Positions 6,738 through 11,980 of a stretch of 11,980 nt of DNA are shown piece after piece (the stretch's first letter is position 1; each line of letters opens with the position of its first letter). Origin of the DNA: Phycisphaerae bacterium (GTDB lineage Bacteria; Planctomycetota; Phycisphaerae; WQYP01). Both the position numbers and the translations under genes were made by a program. The notes below the pieces were generated by a model. It had not been told where the DNA came from. It searched no databases and saw only the letters and a program-made list of their open reading frames with translations. The stretch lies in the NCBI GenBank assembly GCA_013044065.1, contig JABEVA010000380.1, positions 1-11,980 on the forward strand. Direction: 5' to 3'.

Positions 6738-8102
6738 CTAAAGCACATAACGCGCTAAATCTTCATCACCTGCAATATCGGCCAGTTTTTCCCGAACGAC
6801 GGCAGCGTTAATCACATGTTTTTCGCCCCGGATTTCGGAGGCCATAAATGAAAGGTCATCCATCACTCGATCTAGAATGGTGTTAAGGCGCCGGGCACCA
6901 ATATTCTGGGTGTTACGGTTGACGTTGTAGGCATACTCGGCCATGGCGTCAATCGCGTCATCGGTGAAAGAAACACGCACGCCTTCCACGGCGAGCAGAT
7001 CAATTTGCTGGCGAACCAGCGAGTTTTTTGGTTCCCGGAGGATGCGCACGTAATCCGCCTGCTCCAAGTCGGAAAGCTCTACGCGAATGGGAAAACGGCC
7101 CTGCAATTCGGGCATGAGATCCGACGGCTTGGCACTGTGAAACGCCCCGGCAGCAATAAACAAAATATGATCGGTATGTACCGTGCCGTGACGGGTGGTT
7201 ACGGCGCTGCCTTCCACAATGGGTAATAAATCCCGCTGCACTCCCTGACGCGATACATCGGCACCACCGCGGCCCTCGCCGCCTGTGGCGACCTTGTCTA
7301 TCTCATCCAAAAAGATAATGCCGGATTGTTCAGTCAGGCTGATCGCCTGTTCAACCACGCCCTGCTGATCGACAAGTTTTTCGGCTTCCTGGGCGGCCAA
7401 TATTTTACGCGCCTCCGTTACTTTCACTTTATGAACGGTGCTGCGGCCGGAGGAGAGCTTTTCAAAAATGTCGCTTAGACCTGGCGGCATGGAATCCGCC
7501 TGATCCACACCCATCATACCGAACATGGGCAGCGTGGGAGATTTTTCAGTGACCGGGACCTCCACCATCTGATCATCAAACACGCCTGCGGCCAATTGCG
7601 ACCTGATCTTGGCGGCGCTACGCTGGCGTCGCTGCTGCACCGCGGGATCTGCTTGGTCATCCGTGGTACTTAGCGGCAAAAGCAGTTCCACCAGCTTTTC
7701 CTCGGCCAGTTGGGAAGCGGGAATGGCCACTGCCCGCATCTGGGCGGTGCGCACCATGCGAATGGCCGATTCCAATAAATCGCGGATCATGCTTTCCACA
7801 TCACGACCAACATAACCCACTTCGGTATACTTGGTGGCCTCCACCTTAATAAATGGAGCATCCACCAGCGCCGCCAGACGCCGGGCAATCTCGGTTTTCC
7901 CCACGCCGGTCGGTCCGATCAGCATGATGTTTTTCGGCAGCACATCGCGGGCGATTTCCGGCTTTAACTGTAAACGCCGCCAACGGTTGCGCACAGCATT
8001 GGCTACAGCTCTTTTGGCGGCCTTTTGGCCGATGATGTATTTATCCAGTTCGGCGACGATTTTCGCCGGGGTAAGTTCTGCAACGGCTATTGTAGCGCAC
8101 AT
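6738..8102 (-). CDS. hslU: ATP-dependent protease ATPase subunit HslU (ClpY)
   Basis: AAA+ unfoldase that forms a hexamer and feeds substrates to the HslV (ClpQ) peptidase. With the ATG at 8102 it has 454 residues, close to the 443 of E. coli. The start region ELTPAKIVAELDKYIIGQ is typical. Walker A is GPTGVGKT (63-70), the pore loop GYVG is at 96-99, Walker B IIFLDEID is at 262-269, and the sensor-2 GARR is at 402-405. The variable I domain spans about 111-245. The protein ends LARYVL, the type of tail that docks into HslV. A longer frame from a GTG at 8165 would add 21 residues unlike the family, and would overlap a possible promoter, so I prefer 8102; no strong ribosome site marks either. 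hslV is usually just upstream of hslU, but here the upstream space is a divergent intergenic region. Confidence 0.95.
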   Translation of the reverse strand: MCATIAVAELTPAKIVAELDKYIIGQKAAKRAVANAVRNRWRRLQLKPEIARDVLPKNIMLIGPTGVGKTEIARRLAALVDAPFIKVEATKYTEVGYVGRDVESMIRDLLESAIRMVRTAQMRAVAIPASQLAEEKLVELLLPLSTTDDQADPAVQQRRQRSAAKIRSQLAAGVFDDQMVEVPVTEKSPTLPMFGMMGVDQADSMPPGLSDIFEKLSSGRSTVHKVKVTEARKILAAQEAEKLVDQQGVVEQAISLTEQSGIIFLDEIDKVATGGEGRGGADVSRQGVQRDLLPIVEGSAVTTRHGTVHTDHILFIAAGAFHSAKPSDLMPELQGRFPIRVELSDLEQADYVRILREPKNSLVRQQIDLLAVEGVRVSFTDDAIDAMAEYAYNVNRNTQNIGARRLNTILDRVMDDLSFMASEIRGEKHVINAAVVREKLADIAGDEDLARYVL

Positions 8103-8167
8103 GAATGCGAATCCATCATTAACTCTACCCCAGGTTCTCCCGCCGGGGGTGCCAACCTTCATCACTT

Positions 8168-8173
8168 ATCATA
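8168..8173 (-). promoter_or_regulatory. Possible hslU -10 element
   Basis: On the minus strand TATGAT (8173-8168) matches the -10 consensus at five of six positions. The -35 position (GGGCCA) is poor. Initiation near 8161 would give a leader of about 60 bases to the ATG at 8102 and would exclude the GTG at 8165 as start. Confidence 0.25.
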
Positions 8174-8206
8174 CGCGAAATTGCGGTAATTGGCCCTCTC
8201 TGCGCG

Positions 8207-8217
8207 GCCGAGTCGGC
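8207..8217. promoter_or_regulatory. Short dyad in the hslU/mlaE divergent region
   Basis: GCCGAGTCGGC is a perfect 5-1-5 inverted repeat between the two proposed promoters. A neighbouring GGCCG/CGGCC pairing (8206-8210 with 8220-8224) overlaps it. It could be an operator half-site pair for a regulator of the divergent genes, but the size is near what chance allows in GC-rich DNA. Confidence 0.18.
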
Positions 8218-8271
8218 ACCGGCCCCGCCCAACACCTCATCACGCCACGTTCCCTCGCCGCACAGGAATGG

Positions 8272-8300
8272 TTGCCCCACGGCGTTCATCCGCGTATACA
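8272..8300 (+). promoter_or_regulatory. Possible mlaE promoter
   Basis: TTGCCC (8272-8277) and TATACA (8295-8300) are spaced by exactly 17 bases, each with four of six consensus matches. Transcription from about 8307 would leave a 5' leader of some 55 bases before the TTG start at 8363. It is the best sigma-70-like pair in the intergenic region. Confidence 0.4.
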
Positions 8301-8346
8301 ATACACTGATCCGGTGCCGGGTGCGGCAGCGGAAAAATTGTCTTTG

Positions 8347-8353
8347 AGAAGGG
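8347..8353 (+). promoter_or_regulatory. Ribosome binding site supporting the TTG start of mlaE
   Basis: AGAAGGG at 8347-8353 lies 9 bases before the TTG at 8363-8365. No ATG or GTG in frame near the family's N-terminus competes with it, so the rare TTG start is accepted. Confidence 0.6.
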
Positions 8354-8362
8354 CCGACGATT

Positions 8363-9217
8363 TTGACACCCGAAGATCCATCCTCCAATCGTTTCAGGAT
8401 CCTAAGCCCATTGGAGTTTTGGGGTAAGACGTGCCTTTCCCTGGTGTTGACCCTGGGCGATTTTGTACGGTTCTTCGTGGCTATTCTCGCGGGACTCCTG
8501 CGTGGGATGGACCGTTTTGGCCGGCGCGAAATGTTGTCGCAAATGTTTGATCTGGGAACACTTTCCATTCCCGTAGTCATGTTGACCGGATTCTTCATTG
8601 GCGCGGTGCTGGTGATTGAAGCCTATCCACAGTTTCATGCCCTGGGGCTGGCAAGCCGGCTCGGGAGTGTCACGGTGCTAAGCGTGGTGAAACAGATTGG
8701 CCCGGTTCTCACGGGCGTCATGCTGGCCGGACGGGTCGGTGGGGCCATGACCGCCGAGCTGGGGACGATGCGTGTGACCGAACAAATTGAGGCACTGCGT
8801 TCCATGGCCGCGGACCCTGTTCGCACGCTGGCGGTGCCGCGTGTGCTGGCCTGCCTGGTCATGACTCCGATTCTGACCGTTTTCAGTGATATTCTGGGAA
8901 TCTTCGGCGGTTGGTTGATTGCGGTGCATGTGCAGGGCATCAACAATGACCAATTCTGGCACTTTGCCCGCGTTGGGGTGGATATTTATACCATCAACAC
9001 AGGGCTGATCAAAGCCTTGTTTTTCGGCTTGGCCATCGGTGCCATCGCCTGCTATAAAGGCTTTCGCTGCGGGAACGGGGCACAAGGTGTGGGCCGGGCC
9101 TGCACGGAGGCGTTTGTGAGCAGCTTTATCGTCATTTTGATATTGAATCTGGTGCTGGCACTGCTGCTGACGAATATCTATGTCATGGTCTGGCCCAATC
9201 AGCCGCCGATCTTATAG
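8363..9217 (+). CDS. mlaE: MlaE-family phospholipid ABC transporter permease
   Basis: Inner-membrane permease of the Mla-type system that moves phospholipids between inner and outer membranes, acting as a dimer with the ATPase MlaF. The 284 residues are a little longer than the E. coli protein (260). Hydrophobic stretches are at about 24-46 (membrane-embedded elbow region), 65-87, 112-128, 157-190, 213-232 and 250-275. The family signature is clear: GAVLVIEAYPQF (80-91), QIGPVLTGVMLAGRVGGAMTAELG (111-134), then TEQIEALRSMAADP (139-152), the cytoplasmic loop that contacts the ATPase. NGAQGVGRA (238-246) also fits. The start is a TTG backed by AGAAGGG. mlaF follows after 34 bp on the same strand and is surely in the same operon. 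Divergent from hslU. Confidence 0.94.
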   Translation: MTPEDPSSNRFRILSPLEFWGKTCLSLVLTLGDFVRFFVAILAGLLRGMDRFGRREMLSQMFDLGTLSIPVVMLTGFFIGAVLVIEAYPQFHALGLASRLGSVTVLSVVKQIGPVLTGVMLAGRVGGAMTAELGTMRVTEQIEALRSMAADPVRTLAVPRVLACLVMTPILTVFSDILGIFGGWLIAVHVQGINNDQFWHFARVGVDIYTINTGLIKALFFGLAIGAIACYKGFRCGNGAQGVGRACTEAFVSSFIVILILNLVLALLLTNIYVMVWPNQPPIL

Positions 9218-9233
9218 CCCCGAATTTTCAAGC

Positions 9234-9238
9234 AGGAG
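9234..9238 (+). promoter_or_regulatory. Ribosome binding site that sets the mlaF start
   Basis: AGGAG at 9234-9238 lies 13 bases before the ATG at 9252, longer than ideal. It follows the mlaE stop at 9215-9217. An upstream in-frame GTG at 9180 would overlap mlaE and add 24 residues of non-family sequence, so it is not used. Confidence 0.5.
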
Positions 9239-9251
9239 ACCGCGGAATTAT

Positions 9252-10046
9252 ATGATACAGCCCACCACCGATACGCTTGCTCAACCCATTATCCGCTTCG
9301 CTGACGTTCACAAGAGATTTGGATCACTGGTGGTACTTGACGCGCTGAGTCTGGACATTCCTGCGGACCGGACCACGGTTATTATCGGCCCGTCGGGGGC
9401 TGGAAAATCGGTATTGCTCAAACATATCGTGGGATTGTTGCAGCCCGATTCGGGTAATGTCTATTTTCATCAGCAACGTATCAATCACCTCAGTGAGAGA
9501 CAACTGGAGCCGATCCGCAAACGGATTGGTTTTCTTTTCCAAATGGGGGCCCTTTTTGATTCCATGACTGTGGGGGAAAACATCGCCTTTCCGCTGCGGC
9601 ATCAGGGGATAAAGTCGGAAAGGAATATTCAGCAGGTCATCGGCGAAAAATTGGCCGTCGTCGGATTAAGCGGCAGTGAAAAAAAAATGCCCGCCGATCT
9701 CTCGGGTGGGCAGAAAAAGCGTGTTGCGCTGGCCCGGGCCATTGCCATGGATCCGGAAGTAGTGCTTTACGACGAACCAACCACCGGCCTGGACCCCATT
9801 CGCGCCGATGTCATCAATGAATTGATCTTAAAACTCAAGGAAGAACTCAAGGTTACCGGAATTGTGGTGACCCATGACATGGCCAGCGCTTTTAAGGTGG
9901 CGGATCAGATTGTGATGTTGCTCAACGGCAAAATCATCGCGCAGGGAACACCGCAACAGATCAAAACCATGGAGAATGATGACGTGCGTCATTTCATTGA
10001 AGGTCGGGCGAACGCCGCAGACCTGAAAGCCCTGCACCGCCTGTGA
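9252..10046 (+). CDS. mlaF: MlaF-family phospholipid ABC transporter ATP-binding protein
   Basis: Cytoplasmic ATPase that powers the MlaE permease. The 264 residues match the E. coli MlaF length (269). Walker A is GPSGAGKS (46-53), the Q-loop is FLFQMGALFDSMTVGENIAF with Gln97, the ABC signature is LSGGQKKR (150-157), Walker B is VVLYDEP (170-176) with catalytic Glu175, D-loop GLDP follows, and the switch histidine is His208 in VVTHDM. The sequence QMGALFDSMTVGENIAFPLR is close to the Mla/MCE-associated subfamily rather than to amino-acid importers. The usual third gene, an MCE-domain periplasmic substrate-binding protein (mlaD), does not follow; an 82-bp gap and then a glycosyltransferase come next. 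The lipid-binding partner must be encoded elsewhere or be absent. Confidence 0.94.
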   Translation: MIQPTTDTLAQPIIRFADVHKRFGSLVVLDALSLDIPADRTTVIIGPSGAGKSVLLKHIVGLLQPDSGNVYFHQQRINHLSERQLEPIRKRIGFLFQMGALFDSMTVGENIAFPLRHQGIKSERNIQQVIGEKLAVVGLSGSEKKMPADLSGGQKKRVALARAIAMDPEVVLYDEPTTGLDPIRADVINELILKLKEELKVTGIVVTHDMASAFKVADQIVMLLNGKIIAQGTPQQIKTMENDDVRHFIEGRANAADLKALHRL

Positions 10047-10075
10047 AGTTTCTTCAGCCGCGGAGCACCCGTGCG

Positions 10076-10108
10076 CCGGTCATGGGCTAAATTGCCAATG
10101 CCTTCCGG
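10076..10108 (+). other. Interrupted stem-loop between mlaF and the membrane GT2 gene
   Basis: CCGG (10076-10079) pairs with CCGG (10105-10108), and CAT-GGC (10081-10087, with one mismatch at 10084) pairs with GCC-ATG (10094-10100) around a TAAATT loop, about ten pairs in all. It lies 30 bases after the mlaF stop and ends 20 bases before the next start. No U-run follows. It could be a weak terminator, a processing site or a device that lowers expression of the downstream gene. Confidence 0.3.
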
Positions 10109-10128
10109 AAAACTCGGGTAATGCACTC

Positions 10129-11370
10129 ATGAATATACTGCTGTTGAGCATCTTGGTTGTGGTGGCCCTATGCTGGATCACCATCATCAGCTTTGGTGAT
10201 TGGAAGCGGGTGCAAGGCTTGATGTATGATAGCCACACGCCCCCGGATATTTTCGACCATCCGGCCAATCAACTGCCGCCCACCGTAACCTGGCCGTTAA
10301 ATCGGCCATATATCACGGTGATTGTTCCGGGCCGCAATGAAGGTCATGTGCTCGGGGAGACGCTGGGGTCGATTTGCCGGCAGGACTATCCGAATTTTCG
10401 TGTGGTGTTTGTCGATGATCAGAGCACGGATAAAACCGCGGAGATTGCCCGGCGGCTGGCGACCCAATTCCCACATCTAAAGATCATCCACAACACCCAG
10501 CCACCGCCGCCCGGCTGGATGGGCAAAAACTGGGCCATCCATCAAGCCGGTGAATGGACGGATTCCGAATATCTGCTGTTTGTTGATTCCGACATGCATT
10601 TTCACCCGCAATGCCTGCAACAGGCCGTGCGGCTGGTCCTGCACCGCAACCTGGATCTGCTAAGTATTTTGCCGCGGCCACAAGGCCAGAGTCTGATGGA
10701 GCAGGGATTCTTGATGGTGGCGCTAACCGCCATGTTTACCTTGGCCGCGCCCCACCGCAGCAACGATTCCACGTCAAAAGTTGTTCTCACGGCGGGTGCG
10801 TTCCTGTTTTTTCGTCGGCAGGCCTATGAAGCAATTGGTGGTCATGAAGCCATTAAAGGACAATTGATTGAAGATTTGGCATTGGGTGGCCGGGCCAAAA
10901 GCCGTGGATTTCGGGTCTTTACCGTGGTCACGCGTGAACTACTCTTTGGCCGCATGTACGAGGGCGTGGCGGACACGTTCCGTGGCGGCAAAAAGAATGT
11001 TTATGCCGGCCTGAAATACAATCCGCTGGCCGCGCTGGTTCTGGCCTTGGGATTTTTATTCGTTGGCGCACTGCTGCCCATTTATCCGGTGGTCGCTGCC
11101 AGCCTGGTGCTGATAACGCTGGCACCCGGAGCGTGGGCTAACCTGGCTTTGGCGGTGTCGGTGAACGCTCTGGCACTGGTACACATGCGCCGGGTGCGCC
11201 GTTTTCTGGGCGGCCGACCAGGAGCCGAGTTAACCTTGGCGGTCGCCGTTACTTTTTGCCTGGCCATACTGATGGCTTCGGTGTGGGATTACTATACCGG
11301 TGGCAATGTCTGGTCTGGCCGCACGTACAACCGCAAAGACATGGCCCATCCGGATGAGGCGATACGGTAA
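10129..11370 (+). CDS. Membrane GT2 glycosyltransferase, HpnB/CrtQ-like
   Basis: A 413-residue integral-membrane family 2 glycosyltransferase. An N-terminal hydrophobic helix spans about 2-21; the GT-A domain runs from about 60 to 280; further hydrophobic stretches lie near 298-335, 337-351 and 367-386. Motifs are VPGRNE (66-71), VDDQSTDKT (95-103), PPPPGWMGKNWA (125-136), the metal-binding DSD at 153-155, and IEDLALG (247-253) with the probable catalytic Asp. TFRGGKKN (283-290) occupies the place of the usual Q/RxxRW. The PPGW-GK-WA block and the WSGRTY near the end (395-400) are typical of hopene-associated HpnB and carotenoid-type CrtQ enzymes, which glycosylate lipid acceptors. The acceptor here is unknown. 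It is downstream of mlaF on the same strand (82-bp gap) and its stop is 3 bp from the stop of the convergent oxidoreductase. Confidence 0.85.
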   Translation: MNILLLSILVVVALCWITIISFGDWKRVQGLMYDSHTPPDIFDHPANQLPPTVTWPLNRPYITVIVPGRNEGHVLGETLGSICRQDYPNFRVVFVDDQSTDKTAEIARRLATQFPHLKIIHNTQPPPPGWMGKNWAIHQAGEWTDSEYLLFVDSDMHFHPQCLQQAVRLVLHRNLDLLSILPRPQGQSLMEQGFLMVALTAMFTLAAPHRSNDSTSKVVLTAGAFLFFRRQAYEAIGGHEAIKGQLIEDLALGGRAKSRGFRVFTVVTRELLFGRMYEGVADTFRGGKKNVYAGLKYNPLAALVLALGFLFVGALLPIYPVVAASLVLITLAPGAWANLALAVSVNALALVHMRRVRRFLGGRPGAELTLAVAVTFCLAILMASVWDYYTGGNVWSGRTYNRKDMAHPDEAIR

Positions 11371-11373
11371 AAG

Positions 11374-11980
11374 TCAGGAAGTTCCCGCCACGCGCAGCAG
11401 CACTTTGCCCATGGGCCCCGCAGCGAGGCGGGCGAACGCCGCGGGCAATTGTTCAAAGGGATGTATGCTGTCCACCAGAGGTCGGGCTTTTCTTTCCTTG
11501 AGTAATTTTGTTACGTGCGTCCAGACCGCAAGGGAATCTTCCGGAGTGTAGGTGGCCACGGCCACACCGCCGATTTTATTGCGCCGGAAGAACAGGCTTG
11601 CGGTATTAAACTCCGGCACCGGACCAGCCAGTCTGCCCACCACACTGATTCTCCCGAACATGGCTAAGGTTTCAATAACTTCAGGAAAAAGTTCACCCCC
11701 GATATTGTCGATGGCCAAATCCACACGGCGCTGGCCCAACGCCTCGGAAAGACGCTTCCGCCACTGCGTGTCCTGGGGGCTTAGGGCAATATCCGCACCG
11801 GTAGCCAACAGCTTTTTCTGCTTTTCCAGACTGCGCGACAGCACTACCACCGTGTGGCCAAGGGCCTTGGCCAATTGCACCCCCGCCACGCCCACGCCGC
11901 CGGAGGCACCGGTAATCAACACCCGGCCTGGCTTTTTAAAATCATCCCACTGCGTCAGTGCTTGATATGCCGTCAAATAC
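11374..11980 (-). CDS. MDR-family zinc-type alcohol dehydrogenase/quinone oxidoreductase, N-terminus beyond window
   Basis: The C-terminal 202 or so codons of a medium-chain dehydrogenase/reductase; the frame continues unbroken past the right edge, so the start is not visible. The nucleotide-binding Rossmann fold is plain: VLITGASGGVGVAGVQLAKALG, an AxGGVG-type glycine motif for NADPH or NADH, followed by VVVLSRS. Then come DLAIDNIGGE and the closing substrate-domain segment ending in GPMGKVLLRV, as in quinone oxidoreductase and enoyl-reductase members. These usually lack the structural zinc of alcohol dehydrogenases; the N-terminal residues that would tell are outside the window. The reaction is probably NAD(P)H-dependent reduction of a quinone or alpha,beta-unsaturated carbonyl compound, but this cannot be fixed. 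It converges with the glycosyltransferase gene. Confidence 0.9.
   Translation of the reverse strand, partial: YLTAYQALTQWDDFKKPGRVLITGASGGVGVAGVQLAKALGHTVVVLSRSLEKQKKLLATGADIALSPQDTQWRKRLSEALGQRRVDLAIDNIGGELFPEVIETLAMFGRISVVGRLAGPVPEFNTASLFFRRNKIGGVAVATYTPEDSLAVWTHVTKLLKERKARPLVDSIHPFEQLPAAFARLAAGPMGKVLLRVAGTS

Noticed and set aside
5296..6811. Plus-strand open frames across lpxA and the GT2 gene
   Set aside because: They mirror conserved genes on the other strand and show no domain or ribosome site of their own.
8125..8598. A minus-strand frame of 157 codons upstream of hslU, examined as a possible hslV
   Set aside because: It lacks the N-terminal catalytic Thr and the GxGG-type features of HslV, and overlaps mlaE on the other strand.

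Overview
The window is a moderately GC-rich bacterial chromosome segment of mostly housekeeping and cell-envelope genes. Lipid A synthesis (lpxA) and an Mla-type phospholipid transporter (mlaE, mlaF) point to a Gram-negative, double-membraned organism. An actinobacterial-type xylose isomerase next to lpxA, weakly spaced ribosome binding sites and short loosely packed operons would fit the Planctomycetes/PVC group, but that placement is an impression and not a demonstrated identity. I see no tRNA, rRNA, insertion sequence, prophage or CRISPR array.

Layout. Positions 1-526 hold no recognisable gene but can fold into several short hairpins ahead of ileS. ileS (527-3433, +) is complete and converges with xylA (3536-4705, -), with a strong U-less hairpin between them. 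A 320-bp gap follows, holding a two-part stem that begins at the lpxA stop codon and a possible xylA promoter. Then come three minus-strand genes, transcribed from right to left: hslU (8102 to 6738), a dolichol-phosphate-mannose-synthase-like glycosyltransferase (6663 to 5896) and lpxA (5853 to 5026). A 260-bp divergent region separates hslU from the plus-strand set mlaE (8363-9217), mlaF (9252-10046) and a membrane GT2 glycosyltransferase of HpnB/CrtQ type (10129-11370). The last gene, an MDR-family oxidoreductase (11374-11980, -), runs off the right edge and meets the glycosyltransferase tail to tail with 3 bp between stop codons.

How they may work together. lpxA starts lipid A synthesis. 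The small GT2 enzyme is of the kind that loads a sugar onto a polyprenyl phosphate. MlaE and MlaF are the permease and ATPase of a lipid transporter. The membrane GT2 enzyme probably glycosylates a lipid. Together these suggest an envelope-lipid neighbourhood beside unrelated housekeeping genes (ileS, hslU, xylA).

No clearly novel system was found. The points most worth checking are an IleS whose C-terminal zinc knuckle has lost its second cysteine pair, hslU without an adjacent hslV, mlaEF without an adjacent MCE-domain gene, a leucine at the acyl-chain ruler position of LpxA, and a set of intergenic hairpins that lack U-tracts.
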